DNA of 64,000 nucleotides. Origin: Doris montereyensis. Taxonomy: Eukaryota; Mollusca; Gastropoda; Nudibranchia; Dorididae. Positions within the stretch are counted from its first letter, which is position 1. Each line of letters begins with the position of its first letter. The position numbers were made by a program, and so were the translations under genes. The stretch covers positions 155,001 through 219,000 of the forward strand of contig JAXRKP010000384.1 of NCBI GenBank assembly GCA_037039925.1, given 5' to 3'. Shown piece by piece: positions 1 through 13,003 of the stretch. Below the pieces are notes generated by a model. It was not told where the DNA came from. It did no database searches and saw nothing but the letters and a program-made list of their open reading frames with translations.

Positions 1-1055
1 AAAATGTAAGACTATAACAAGAGTCTTAACAAGATTTTGATTGTCGCACATCTGTTGGAAACACAAACAGTTTTATAACTATACATATCATTCTGGCTCA
101 GTTTTTCATTTTTTGTGCTGTAAATTATGAACAAAGTTGTTAAGCTAAACAAGTATTTTTTACCTACATTTTTGCATAATCTTTACGAAAAAAGATCTGT
201 TCTTCATGATACAGTTGTTACTGCCTAAATACCTGGGGCTTGGGAAACATGTAGCAAAGAAAATAGGCATTAAGGTGACACAGGAATTTATGAGGAAATC
301 GGTTAGGTTAAAAAAATTGGGGGGGGGATCACCTATAACTTCTTCAATTCATAATTCTCCTGTTAAGATTAAGAGAATGGACAGATCAGGATAAAGATTC
401 ATAACCAGATAGTTTGTTTTAGAAGAGTCCTCAGTTTTACATAAAATGAAATGCGAAAAGTCGGGTTCTGATGTAACCATGTTTACATATGACAATGGAT
501 GTGTTATCAATAGATGGATGGATTAAAGACTACAAATGAAATGATAGCAGTGATCAACATCAACTCTCAGTCTCATCATCCATATTTTTATAAATGGAAG
601 GAAATGCATTAAACAATTCAATAGACTGATTAATGCCCTTTTGTTTTAAGGGTCGTATTAAATCATTTTGATAGCAATTAAGAACTTAAGTTAATTGTTA
701 TGTAACGATTATATAAAAGGTGATAGCCAAAACTAAATTTTAGATGAATGATAATAATACATGAGATCACAATAAATGATTAAATAATGATAAGTTTACA
801 CTCAACATGCCCCACGGCTGTTAGCAGTCGCTCTGTTAGTTGAGTGTGGCCATGGCTGCGGCCGCCACCACTTCCTGCTAATGTGTTGGGTCATGAGGTC
901 AAATTACCTGTCGTTAGGGGAATTTCCTTTTTGTGCCATATGGGCCATAACAGGAGATATTTATGGGCTTTGAAATCTGACTTATTGAACAACAATAAAC
1001 AAGTTTTTGAATTTATTTTTTATACAGTTGTGTATTTCCCAAACTAGCAGTTTAA
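1..1055. other. AT-rich stretch without a recognisable gene
   Basis: Only short chance open frames, with no splice-bounded coding signal. A short run of G occurs near 320. Nothing recognised. Confidence 0.5.
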
Positions 1056-2040
1056 TTACCAGCGAATGCAGTCATTGTACTTGATTAAACTTAAACAGCT
1101 GTAATCTAGAAACTGATGAGTGAATGAATTCACCTCCTGCTCACCATCTGCAAATACTTTGTTTAATTTGTTGAACTTATCTCTGGTGACAATAGATATG
1201 TCAATATTGTCTTGTTTCCTTGTGTTGGCATTAGTTGTGTCTACAATGCATGCAATGAGCTGCTCGTATACTTTCAAGGTAAGATATTTGTGGCAATGGT
1301 TTCCTATGAATGACCTACTGTGATATGACTGTGGTGTGATTTTGTGAGAGTCTAATATTCTGTCAAGGATGGAGCATACAGGACCAGATTGTGGGCTCAG
1401 TGCTTCATGTTTCAATTCAGATAAAAAGTTTTCTTCTTTTAATAACTCTTCCTGAAACTGTGCTTGTTTTGTGCTACCGTCAGTACTAAAATCTGAGCAT
1501 TTCTGAAGCTTATCGATTTTTTCCTGAAGTTTCTCTGCCCTTCCCCACTTCTTGCCAAACTCATGAAGGAAGCCTGCTACACCCTCATCTTCTTTTTCTG
1601 GTTGTTTTGAAATGCTAGCATCAATTTGATCTGCAGCTTCCTCTAGTAGGCGATGATGCCTTAAAACGATCCCTAAAAGTATGTGGAGATATGGTGGGGC
1701 AGCTTTATTCACTTGCACATCTATAACTGATAGGTGCAAACTGTTGTGATAAATGCCAACATTCTTCTTATGCCCGTATGTTAAAATGTGCGAAAATCAT
1801 TCTTTATTATATTTAATGTTTGAGGGAGAGTTGCTTGCTCCTGAGCATTGTAAACTTTGATACGGATATGAACCTTGAGGCCCAGATAATCCATACATTT
1901 TGGTTAAAAATTCGTAATCCCGAAAAGAAATAGTACTACCTTCTTTCCATCCCATTCCAAAGTTAATAAAGCTTAGAGGAGACTGATGTAGTGATTGAGG
2001 CATGGTCACTTGTTTGCTTCTGTAAACTATCTTCATTTGG
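1056..2040 (-). pseudogene. Degenerate copy of an unrecognised multicopy, probably transposon-linked protein
   Basis: Read on the minus strand, the first part (2036 to about 1860) encodes a segment with RDYEFLTKMYGLSGPQGSYP. This resembles the glycine-rich FGDYEFLCxLYGLSGAxG...CLWC stretch I recall in high-copy invertebrate proteins of unknown function. The second part (1739 to 1056) continues with VNKAAPPYLHILLGIVL, a charged probable coiled coil (about residues 30-110), and SRSFIGNHCHKY. Between 1860 and 1740 the reading moves through at least two other frames, whose peptides still look coding (for example LTYGHKKNVGIYHNSLHL). It is therefore one coding region broken by small indels. The expected Cys-rich piece after GSYP is not seen. 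I do not know the function. The link to a mobile element is inference from its repeat-like character. Confidence 0.45.
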
Positions 2041-2554
2041 TGGATCTAAGTTTTCCATGAAAGCTATTAATAGCTCATCGTCTGCTGTGTGTATGTTGTG
2101 TATAGTTTGAAGGTTCATCTTCAACTACTGCAGTATTTCTGGTGCCATTGTTTACTGCCATTGTTAAGGATTCTTTTTCTTCTAATTTTGAATGCAAAGA
2201 CAATTATTATAATTCAACAAAAAAAGAAGTCATTCACTTTTAAATTCGGCATTAAGTTCGTCCATATTGTATTAATTTCATCTGCCAATTTCCTTGATTT
2301 TAAAACATTTTCAGACTACCTGGTTTCAAAATATTTTATCTGTATACTTAGAACTGCTGAAGGATAAATGGCTGAAGATGGACTCACTGATTCCGGAAAA
2401 AAAAAAAGCACTATGCCAATCGAAAATAATTACTCCATAATTTATTTATGTTTATTTATGTTCAATTATTGTCAAGAAAGAAATCAACAATTAAAAAAAT
2501 AAAATAGATCAATTCACAAATATTGGATTATTTGTATGTATTGAAAAGATTGCC
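2041..2554. other. AT-rich non-coding stretch
   Basis: Nothing recognised beyond short A and T runs. Confidence 0.4.
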
Positions 2555-3300
2555 ACTCTGTAAAACAGATATTTTGTTGTTGTAAATAAAGTCAGGAGCA
2601 ATTTATCACAAAGAAAATATTAGTTTCACTAAGATTGGAACAGACAAATTTTGAATAGACTTGGTTTCACTAAGATTGAAACTTTGATCAGAGAAAAAAT
2701 TCTATATAAAATTTTGGGAAAGATGTTGATAACTGATTTGGTTTCACTCAAAGATTGGCGAGCATTTAAGAGAAATATCCAGGAATGGGCTTATTCAGCA
2801 ATTGATATCTTGAGAAGTTATGAGCAATAGAGCAAAAGTAAAACATTAGACTGATACAAGAATTTAAAGGATATCAGAAATTGAAAACTACAGTAGTCGC
2901 TGGATAAAAGCACACTGGAGAGTGAAAAGCATCAAACTAAAATACTGCATAAACACCTGTCTACATCTGCTGACCAAATTTTTACTATGTATTGAAAGTG
3001 TTCTCATAAAACACGATGAGATTACAGTTTTAAATTTATTAATGCATATTTGGAGAAGCATGCTGTTTTTAAGGGGAAAAATCCTGTTGAAACAGATATT
3101 TAGAGGAGCAATTTGCCCTAAGATTGTGAGCATTTAAGAGAAACTTGGTTTCACTAAGATTGTGAGATTTTAAGAGAAACTTGGTTTCACTAAGATTGCG
3201 AGCATTTAAGAGAAATCCAGCAGGAATTTACAGTAACTCTACTGTGATTTAATGCTCTTTGTCTACATTTGACCAAATTTTTACTATGTATTGAAAGTGT
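2555..3300 (+). repeat. Irregular cluster of short direct repeats
   Basis: The phrase TTGGTTTCACTAAGATTG, often followed by GAGCATTTAAGAGAAA, recurs at about 2620, 2660, 2739, 3150 and 3180. A 30-bp phrase beginning GACCAAATTTTTACTATG occurs at about 2972 and again at about 3270. A segment beginning AAACAGATATTT occurs near 2563 and 3090. The region looks like an old, partly collapsed tandem duplication. No coding signal. Confidence 0.6.
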
Positions 3301-3559
3301 AGTATACTTTCCATTGACCAATTTACCTACTTTCCTGACCAATTTTTTATTTTTTTATTTTTTTTTAGCTTTCAGTGCATTGAAAAATAATTTCTTACAA
3401 TATTTTTGTTTCCCTTAATTAGAAGCTCCAGTTCTGTGTCATCATATATACCCTTTTGCAAGAGTTAACGATAACTATTGATACAATATATGTATTATTA
3501 CTACTCAAACATCACACAAACTAGTGTTAGAAACCAATTTCTGATTGCTGTCTTTTCAG

Positions 3560-3739
3560 ACGTGGCAATATGAAAACTCATGGCTCTACTGTGTGGATTT
3601 CCTCAGTGAAGAAGATACTGAATTCGATAAGCGCTACATGTATCGTGTGAGATGGAGCATTCCGACGAGGAGAAAGCCTATTCCTCGAGCAACAGCCTCT
3701 GTCTATTTTACTTATGTAGTGTCTAAAATAAGGCCTCCT
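3560..3739 (+). CDS. Internal exon of an unrecognised gene
   Basis: This 180-bp exon is open in one frame (60 codons, phase 0 at both ends). It has a strong acceptor (TGCTGTCTTTTCAG before 3560) and a good donor (GTAAGT from 3740). The peptide begins TWQYENSWLYCVDFL, then has an acidic stretch SEEDTEFDKRYMYRVRW and a basic, proline-containing SIPTRRKPIPRATA, and ends VYFTYVVSKIRPP. The composition is that of a real folded protein, not a repeat. I do not recognise the family. It would belong to a plus-strand gene whose earlier exons lie further left, probably outside the window. The exon at 6175 could be its end, but that exon starts in a different phase, so at least one more exon would have to lie between them. 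I did not find one. Confidence 0.5.
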
Positions 3740-4462
3740 GTAAGTTCATTAGAGTCATTCATACCATTACCTATTTACAGTAAATTTGTTAGAAAGCTTA
3801 TTAAGATGGCTATTTATCTTTCAACTACTTCTAATGTGGTCTATCAATTAAGGAAGAAATATATTTATTAAATTTGTCTTGGACATCTCTAAATCTTTTG
3901 AACAGTTATGTACAACCACCATACAAAATATTTTCTGTTAATATTTTTTGATAATATGAAAATTGATAAAACAAATGTTATATCGTGAAAATGTATAAAC
4001 TAAGACTCCTTTGACAGCAATTTATGATTTGTTTTTCAAATTTCATTTTTTAAATCTGTCATTTCTTTCTCAAAGAGAACAGATGAACATAAGAATACAC
4101 AACTTGTTGGAGATGCCTATTATCATATTACATAAAGAAAATCACTTTAAATTGTCGAAAAATTAATGAAAATATGGTAACAAAACAAACTTTATGTAAG
4201 ATGACGAGAACATTCAAAGTTACAAAATGTCAAACCTATCACATTTCTTTATTTCCTTTTATCTTAAAAAAAAACAGAGCAGTCCTGTTGAAGTTTTCTA
4301 TGTCTTTGAAACAAACAAATTAATCCACAAGTAAGTTGAAAGTTTCTGAATTTAAATTTTATTTCCTGGAGAGTGGGGAGAAAGAGGAAAGCAGAGGGAA
4401 AATGGATACTGCCTGTGTGTGTGAATAAATGTGTGTATTTGTGTGTAGCCTCCGTAATTTCA
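3740..4462. other. Probable intron, AT-rich
   Basis: Follows the donor of the exon at 3560. No second exon recognised. Confidence 0.4.
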
Positions 4463-4985
4463 TGTGGCATCGGTGGCCAAGTAGTTTGGCTGCTTGATTT
4501 GGGATTTTGAGGTCCCGGGTTCAAGTGCTAACGAAGCTAATTCCAACGTTGTTATTATATCTATCAATATACCATACATATATAAATGAAGACGAATAAA
4601 CACATACAATCAGTTCCTAACGAAAGAGGTTTAATATTGACATGACAGGACGACGCTCAGACAAGAACTGACTTGTGAGGACGAATGAAACATAATTAAA
4701 ATACAGAAAAGACAGACGTTTGTTAGTTGTGCAGGTGGCAGGCCTTATCTTGAGACGGGATGTGACCGAGCATACAAACAGACAGGAACACAGTGCATCA
4801 CAGTTGTGTTCCTTGAGAAAGACACTTGACACACATTTTCCCCACTTGACCCCGGCGCAAATGGGTACAAGCATTAGCTTGGGAGTAAAAACCTAGCGTC
4901 CTGTCCAATAGATGATTATTGTCACCTGTTTAGCTTCACGCTACAGAAACCGGGATAAGCTCCGGTTCTGTGGACTGTCGTGGCC
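4463..4985 (+). mobile_element. SINE family 1 (tRNA-headed), split by an insertion
   Basis: The tRNA-like head (4463-4553) has an A box in GTGGCCAAGTAG and a B box in GGTCCCGGGTTCAAG. The body and 3' part (about 4803-4985) contain GCTTGGGAGTAAAAACCT and GGGATAAGCTCCGG. Both parts match the uninterrupted copy at 39326-39613. About 250 bp of unrelated sequence separates them. Confidence 0.7.
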
Positions 4986-6174
4986 TCTTACATTTTCTCT
5001 CTCTAATCTTTATCCGTCTGTCTCTATCTTTCTTGTTCCCTCTTCTCTCCTTCTCTTTTTATTTCCTTTTCTCTTTTTCTCTCCCTTTCTCTACCGCTGG
5101 ATTATTGACTTGCAAGAGGCAAAAGTTGCCAATCTCCGCAAATTCTCAAATACAATAGATCTAACAGTCAGACAACCATACATCCATAGAACATAAAGCT
5201 TCAGTGAAAGTTTCTAGAGAACTACAGTTGATAATGGTGTCTGGAAGACTGGTCCATTAGGTGATGGTTTTGGGGAAGAAACTATGTTTGTGTGAGGTAG
5301 ATTGTGTTTGTAGTTGTTTGTATTTTTCACAATGATAGCCTTGAAGCAGTCTGGAATTGGGGCTGGTGTAATGTCTCCTTTAATGCATTTGAATAAATGT
5401 TCTAAATGGTTGTGCCCTCTGTGTGCCCTTGTTATTGTAGTTGTTTCATTGTTTTTGTTGATGTAGTAATAGTAGAACTAGAAGTAGTTGCTGTTTTTGT
5501 TGTTAATATTATAATTTGTTTTTATTATATGATGCTCATAATTATCAACAGTATTCTGTGCAAAATGTGACAAAGAAGACAATTTTTTCTCAGCTATTCA
5601 AAAGTTTTAAGACTTTGTTTTCTTCCTTTTTCTGATACAACAGTTAGTTTTGTTCATTGACATTGTAACATAGTTACTTATTGTTTTGAAGGGGATTCCC
5701 CATGTAGAGGAATGCCTATGATGTAATCAATTTTAGCGTGTAAAACTTCTATTGAGTTTGTGACGTAATCATTTTGGTGTGCCCTGGAATTGATTCGTTT
5801 ATATCTTGAAAGGGAGAAAATTTTGTAGAACTGTGTCGAAATGCTTAGAAAGTGTGGAAATTTCCGTTCTAGAAATATCTTAGTTTTCTTAAAATATAAA
5901 TAGTGGGAGTTACCCATGATAGAAGAAATAACAAGAAGTGTAGTGTAGATTTCATCTCATTTTATGCCAGCCAACATTGGATATATTTGTGCATTTGCTT
6001 CATCCATCAATTGATTGTTGACTCTGAGTATAATAAATATAGCCTTGTTATAATCATTAATCAAGCTTTGGTATATAAGTAGTGTTTACTTCAACCTCTA
6101 GATCTAGAGTCATTGCCTTGCTCTATTTTTACCTTTGTAACAGACATGTTGGTTTCCTTTTTCTCCCATTTCAG
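4986..6174. other. Non-coding stretch, probably intronic
   Basis: Includes a pyrimidine-rich segment near 5020-5095. No exon recognised. Confidence 0.35.
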
Positions 6175-6259
6175 ACCAGGACAGTCTCGTTTTCGGGAAA
6201 TGTGGCTTAAAGATATCATTGAGAGCAAAGTGAAAATGATCAACCGTGTGTCTTTCTAG
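6175..6259 (+). CDS. Possible last exon of an unrecognised gene
   Basis: A strong pyrimidine tract and acceptor (TTTTTCTCCCATTTCAG) ends at 6174. The 85-bp exon completes a codon with its first base, then encodes 27 residues (PGQSRFREMWLKDIIESKVK and so on, ending NRVSF) before a TAG stop at 6257-6259. The peptide is charged and plausible as a C-terminal helix. AATAAA signals follow at 6533-6538 and 6731-6736. It may end the same gene as the exon at 3560, but the phases require at least one exon between them. The family is not recognised. Confidence 0.4.
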
Positions 6260-7804
6260 GGTCCGACTTGCCTGTTTGCAGTCCACTGAAATTGATTTCA
6301 ATGACATTATAAATGTTTTACATCACAAATTTTGTTTCTTTCATAAAATGTTAACCTATCATGTTATGACAGAGTTTTTGATGAAATTTACACAAGCTCC
6401 TTTTGAGTCACTCATACAACTTTTAAAATATTGAACAAAACATTCATCAAAGACAAATTTGAGAGATATTAGAGCTATGTATTTAAAAAATTATTCTAAT
6501 GTGTAAAGGGGCAATCTTTCAAATCAGACAAAAATAAAAACATGGAGTTCTATAAGACTGTATTTTAAAAGATTTAATTCAAAAAGTACATATTAAATAT
6601 TTGAATGGTAAAAACAACTAAAAAGAATACAAATCTACTTTTAAAATTTTTTAAAAAGAAGGATACTTTGACATTGCACTTGGAGGTAAAATCTTGAACA
6701 ACATGACAAAAATATAAATATTTTAAAACAAATAAAGAAATAAAGAAAGAGAATTTGAGGGTAAAAAAGAGAAAACGTTTTGAAGAAAATTAATTAAAGA
6801 GTTGTTTTTTTTACTGTATATTACATGTAAAAGTCAAAATTTAAGTGTATCTTTCAACAGGGCTTTTAAATGCCTAATCCGAATCACAACGTCATCATAC
6901 AGACATTACTGGCAGTTCTTAAATAATAAGCCAATTTTCACTCTTCACAAGTGTAGATTAAGCCATCATGGAAATGAAAATTTTATCATTCACACAATGT
7001 CATTTCCAGGAATAAATAAGGGACTCAATAACTTCATGAGATCTTTGCCACGGCACTCAGTTTTCTTGAGGAAATGTACATGCATTCCCAAAATGTCCAT
7101 TCATCCAGTATATTTGTGCTTCATCTCATGCATGGAATGTATATAAAAACTCAAATAAAATCGATTACTAAGAATTTTGTCTTGCTTTTGTTCATCACAA
7201 GAAATTTCCCTGAATAAGTTTAACATTGAACATTATGTGTTATAATTTGATGTTGTTGAAGAAGTGTAAGGCTGGTAGGAGAGCTGAGCATGACATTTTA
7301 TTTGTTCTTTCCTTAAAATCACAGATACATTCTTTGGATGAAAACACTTTAACATCAAAATTCAATTAATCTTTCATGTTTGTATTAAAAATTGTAAAAT
7401 TTTGAATGGTGGATGTGAATAATAATTACCATGCATCATAGAGTTCTTAAATCCACAATCTATCATTGAACTAGTTAATCAGCCCTTTCAGTACAGGACA
7501 TGTAATATTTATTTATAAAAAGCTGCATAAATGTCACATACATGATGGATGTGTAAGATGAAGAAAAGCAATGTTTTGGTTAAAAAAGATTTGAGGCACA
7601 ATGGACACTAAAGAAGAAAATACTTGTATACATAATATCATTCACAGAAGTTTATTCTCACATTTATGATTTCTATCAATGACTGCTCAAAAATGCTTGT
7701 TATAACTGTAAGGAAAAAAAGGGAGGTTTCCATGTTGTGGTAATTTTCATTACTCATTTGTATCTTGTCGAACGGTCTATATAATCCTTTGCCTTCACTG
7801 ATAA
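6260..7804. other. AT-rich 3' flank without a gene
   Basis: Would hold the 3' UTR of the exon at 6175. Otherwise nothing recognised. Confidence 0.35.
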
Positions 7805-8085
7805 ATGTTTTAGTCAGCGTCTAAATGAAAAGGTCGTGGGTTCATGCACAACAGGTTGAAAAATGTTCTTGAGCTTTTTCGAGTTAAACCCACCCCTGGT
7901 CCAGGTAGGTGGATCAACACCTAGTTTCACCAGAGATAGACGATAAGAAAGATCACACCACTCTATGCACGTTCAAAGTCCCTTGACTGTTTACAGGGCA
8001 GTCCAGGCAAAATTTAAAAACTTCAACCAAAAACCATGAGATCACCTTTGTTGTGGATGTGGGTTGAAATAGTTGAGCCTCACTT
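7805..8085 (+). mobile_element. SINE family 2 (tRNA-headed) copy
   Basis: Matches the copies at 25165 and 28055: B-box-like GTCGTGGGTTCATGC, then a body with CCAGGTAGGTGGATC, then the tail TTTACAGGGCAGTCCAGGC and GTTGTGGATGTGGGTT. Diverged. Confidence 0.7.
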
Positions 8086-10080
8086 CTCCTCTGCCTCATT
8101 TTGATATGATGACATTGTTATGATGGAATTTAGTTTACGATTGATTTAATTCAAATATATTCAGACAGACGATACGTAAGTATTTATCTTAAAAATATTT
8201 ATACTTAAACACATTAAAATAGAATGTATTCAGGTAAAAAAGATAATTAAATATTGATCTCCCAAATGTTTATATTTATACACCTTAAAATGGAATGAAA
8301 CGAATCAAAGTCAGGATATATCAAAAGTTACAAAGACAAATATCTTAATCTCAACCTACAGTATTCATTTATTTGTTAAACTGAGTTGAGATGAAAATAT
8401 TAAGATAAGTAAAACAAAAAAGTTTGAAAAAATCACATTTAATTTGGAATATCAATCTCTAAATTACCCGTTAATCTCGTTCCTTTTAGGAGAGTGCGGA
8501 TCTGACATATAGAATATAAAAAGTCATTCTATGGACATGTGAGCAATTTAAAACATTTTCTCTGGATAATGATAATGCTAAATAACAACCCCCCCCCCCC
8601 CCCCCCAAAAAAAAACAAAACAAACAAAAAAAACAACCCCTAACAAAGATAGTAAAAGCATCACTAAAATCTACAGCGTTTAGCACACAAAATTATCTGC
8701 CCTTGTTTCAGAAACAGATCGGTGGTAACTCTTTTGTGTGGAGCCAGAATCCCTTATTTAATTATAGTAAAATACGAGGGCAGTGAGTACCCCATGTCAT
8801 TATTCATAAATAATAATGTTATTACAAAAGCAGTATAACTACTACTACCATTTCTACTCTTGTTCATAATCATTCTAATACTGTAAATAATAATGAGAAG
8901 GAGAAGGAACAGGATGACCACCAGTAATGATAATAATTTTTTTTAGAAATAATAGAGTAGTAGTACATAACATTCTATGTGTTCCTATTTTTATAACCTA
9001 TTGACTGGCGTTTAACAAAGACTCACATTCTATGGGAAAGTATTATAGGATTTTGCATTGAGGAAATGCGGCAACGCAACAGTTTTACCACGGCCAATCT
9101 TGTGAGATCTAATCGGGAATACCTGAAACGAGCTAACCGCCCCAGTAGTTTTACATTTTGATCCATATTCATATTATTTGTATTTGTGAAGTCTTTTTCT
9201 ATTCTGTTTTCTATTCTCAAATTCTCTAACAAATTATTAAATGTCACAACCTTACTTCAAGTTTAAATTTTTTTTTTTTTCATGTCCTATTTTTTAAAAC
9301 TCGTTTGTTGGATAGAAGAACATTTTCATCCAGAATTAAAAGTAAAACCTAATAGAAACAGATCTAGACATAGGAAGCTACAACATATTTATTTACAAGA
9401 GTGATATAAAAATCTCAATTATTAATTAGATTCTATGGCAACACAAGATGGTCGGACTTGAGCAATCTATTCTAGATTTCTAAAGTTTGAAAGGGGAAAA
9501 ATGCAAGCATTTTAAAGTAGATCTAGCATTCTGCTCTTTCAGTTGGCACTGGCAAGAATAAGTCGTGGAATGACACGCATTGGATGTCGAAGATGCCATA
9601 GCAACTATTTCCCCACAATTTTATAGTGTATATCTAAATAAATCTAGTCATATATGTTGATTCACATGTTTAGATAGATAATATTTAAGTGTTCAAATCA
9701 GCACGTACGTTTTCTGCTGTCACCATACAATGAATAGCACTAGCAACAAAGAGCCACGCATAAGAGTTACCACTGATCTGGGAAATCCTGCAACGCATCA
9801 TGGGACAGGTTGGCAGTAGAAGCTAAACAAACACCTCATTGGAATAATTCCCTTTGCCTAAAATATCATTAATTTTATCCAATATGGATTGTGTAAATTC
9901 TCAGCGATTATAAAGATAATGAAGTAATTGAGTAACAAATACATGTGTAGAACAATCACACAGCTGTGTGGAAGTGATGAATTTTTCACGCTAAAGCAGA
10001 CTCATTTTTCAAATTAACATTGCCAACATTGTGTGTAAATGAAAGTTTTAGCAAGTAAAGAATTAAACAATGCTACTTTC
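8086..10080. other. AT-rich stretch without a gene
   Basis: Contains a C homopolymer at 8588-8606 and several TCTAGATCT-type motifs between 9355 and 9530. No coding signal that I trust. Confidence 0.4.
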
Positions 10081-10681
10081 AATTTCAATCAATTTCAATC
10101 AATTTCAATCATCTTTATTGATCCTTTAAAAAAAGGAAATTATACTTGTGTTATCACAATTTCCATTTGAAAAATAAAAGAATGCATCAATGCATTCAAA
10201 TTAAAAACAAATTTAACTTAGTTAATCATTAAATGTTTAGATTTTAGAGAAATCTACAAACATTCAAACGTGGGTAAATAAATATTTGGGTGAAACAATA
10301 TATATATTTTTTTTAATTTAATTTAAAAAGATAAAATAATTATAGACAAATAAGTTTAGCTTCATAAACATTCATTAACTTATCATAAATCATTCATTCA
10401 CCATCCATCAATTTACATTTCTTAAACATTGTGAGGAAAACGCCATTGTGCTTTCAAAGTAAGGTATGGTCAGACTTTTGTATGGCGCTTGGAAGAAAAG
10501 ATCTAAAATATCCCTCAGTGCGGGATTTTAAATGTATAAGCTGACTGCTTCTACTACTTGTTTTGGGTATGCAGAAAAAAGGATGGGTGTTGTCTTTAAG
10601 GATACTCCTGAGTTTGATCTTGCATTGAATCTCAAACAGATCTTCAAAGTTCTCCGGCTCTACATCATTTATAAGTTTCCT
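10081..10681 (-). pseudogene. 3' end of a non-LTR retrotransposon (LINE)
   Basis: On the minus strand, 10681 to 10454 is open for 75 codons and ends in TGA. It contains LRSILKDNTHPFF, KTSSRSSQLIHLKSRTEGYF and RSFLPSAIQ. The ...RT..Y.RSFLPSAI pattern is typical of the extreme C terminus of LINE reverse-transcriptase ORFs. Downstream there is a 3' UTR of about 330 bp, ending in AAAGGATCAATAAAGAT and a terminal 10-bp tandem repeat (10081-10110 on the + strand, AATTTCAATC repeated three times). Such short tandem 3' tails are common in CR1/L2-like and RTE-like LINEs. The rest of ORF2 is missing, so this is a 5'-truncated dead copy. Confidence 0.7.
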
Positions 10682-12640
10682 ATGTGTTTCAGTGTCCTAG
10701 CATAATTTACAGTATTAACAATGTAAAGTTATAAAAAAACAAAATTGTATGAGGTTTGTTGAAGGCGTTTTAAGGAGAATGTCATGACTTCAAGAGTAAT
10801 CAATTATTTTTACATCATTTTACAAAAGCTCTCACAAAACAAACACAAATTGAAAAGACATTTTGACAAAAGACAAAAAAAATATTTGAAATGCATTGAT
10901 ATTATTGACAAAATATTAATAAGGGACGAATAAAGTTAAACATTGACTGATAATAATCATCAGAAATTTGAGTACAACATTTTAAAGACGTATAACAATG
11001 GAGTCAGCTTGCATAATATCGCAAATTCAAAATATATTTGAACACATCTCTAATTTGGTTTAAACCTCTCCAGAAACCAGGGGCGAGGGGCTCCATAATC
11101 AAATGATCAGTGATTATCCTTTGAAATAGCTGCTGAAATTCTAAATACGATTTATCTTATCTATGAAAGATTTATTTAATTTCAAATTATAAAGTATTGT
11201 ATACAATAATGTATAGTATAGCTAATCCGCATAGCGATAAATGACACTATAAATACATTCCATATATTCATGTATTCATTCTTATGCTGTAACCCCCTAA
11301 ATAATCAAAATTGAGATTTGAATAACGGAGAAAAAAGAGCCTTGCTACAATGGACTTGTCCACGCCCCAGGACTGAAACACACACAGTTTAAATATTGAG
11401 GCATCACACAATGGGTGTTAAAACACACACCATAGTTAAGCCATCAGTCTGATTATACCACCAGTCAAGAAAATTATGCCGTGTCCTGTAACTACAGTGA
11501 CAGAAAGGGAAAATATGTGTCTCTGTGTGTGTGGATTTATGTATACCATATAAATGGCAGTGTTAGAAGTGGGATGGGGATGTGAAAAGGAGTTGGATAA
11601 GACATGATGAACAACAACTAAGCCTACATGTTATCACTTTGTGTTTCGATGCAAAGTTGCCTGTACACCTCTGATTACCCTAAAAAAAAGTCACCCTCGC
11701 CTCTGCCAGAAACCAGAAATGAAACTTCTCACAAAAAGCAAGCAAATACATAGACAAACATTAAAGCAATAAAGCAGCTGCAATAAGGAAAGGCACATAA
11801 AAAGAAAAGAGGGGGGGATACAAGCAAACAACTCACATGTTTTGTTGTTGTTGTTACCTTTTTGTTTTAAAATTGTTTCCAAAATAAATAACAATGTACA
11901 CAGTGCTGAAAGAAACAATATCCTGGCACTATAATTAATATAGTCTTCAACACTCACAATTTGGTATGTTTGCTGACAGGACATTAACATTCATGTGGTT
12001 TAACCGAAAATAATTTGATAATTATTTGTAATAATAATCTTTCTTTCTTTATCAGTTTCCATTCTACCTCCTGGTGTATGGGTTTAGATGCTCAAAATGA
12101 ATTTTCTCCAGGCTACCCTGTCCTGATATTTTCTGTTTTCTTCTGTATATGTTAAAGTTCTTTGCTCTAATGCCTCTTTTATATTTTCTTCCCACTTTCT
12201 TTGAGATCTGCATTTTGGTCATTTACCTTGGGTTTTAACATTGTATAAGCTACTGATTTGTAACAATAGTAATATATTATATTTTGTCAGTTTAAAGGAC
12301 TAAAGGGCAATGAGTCTCTAAAACTGTCCTATGAGTGGCTTCCTTGTGCATCCTTTGATTTTTTTTTATGTCAATGTTAAACTCAAGCTTACGCTGAAAT
12401 TTGTCATTCATTAAAAGGAAAAGGTGAAGTGTGGAAAAGAACTCCCCTCGCCCCATAATATCATTATTCTTGAACATTACAACTTTACAGGTCTGATGTT
12501 TCTTATCACAAATTCCAGTTTTCTCTTTATTGTTTAGAGTTCTAAATATTTTGATAGCTCCATACTTTCAATGGATTGTGGAATATGGTCTCATACCTCC
12601 TTCACTTGACTGTCAAAACATTAAATAATAGAAATATCAG
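10682..12640. other. Non-coding stretch
   Basis: AT-rich. No gene or clear mobile element recognised. Confidence 0.4.
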
Positions 12641-12644
12641 TCAC

Positions 12645-12735
12645 TAGAGATCAGTCCCATACCCCTAGCATTTGGTTCCCATGATACCCCCAAAGGGTGC
12701 GAATACCCCTGGTTAAGAACCCCTATTTAAAGATC
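12645..12735 (-). mobile_element. Possible terminus of a hAT-type DNA transposon
   Basis: On the minus strand it reads AGGGGTTCTTAACCAGGGG, followed by CACCCTTTGGGGGTA. This resembles the terminal CAGGGGTTCTTAACC of Charlie-like hAT elements. No second end or transposase is seen. Confidence 0.35.
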
Positions 12736-13003
12736 TTTGTTTAAAAATGGCTATCATAAAATTTCAAATCTTTCACCACCGATGCTTCATGACCCCTGCA
12801 TTTCCATCCCATCATTCCTCCCCCTTCCACAAAGACGCACACATATTCTCACTCTCACATACACAAGAAACACCTAGAAACCTTTGAATTGTCCTTACGA
12901 CGGACAAAAAAACCTGTCCTCATTCAACGTACATGCATTCATTGACATTTCTGTCCCCCTTTACCGATGTCTCAGGATTGGTACATTATCTAATTAATCA
13001 CTA

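Noticed and set aside
9540..9640. Possible terminal exon after TGCTCTTTCAG (peptide with GCRRCHSNYF)
   Set aside because: The acceptor is fair but the peptide is short, there is no partner exon, and nothing is recognised.
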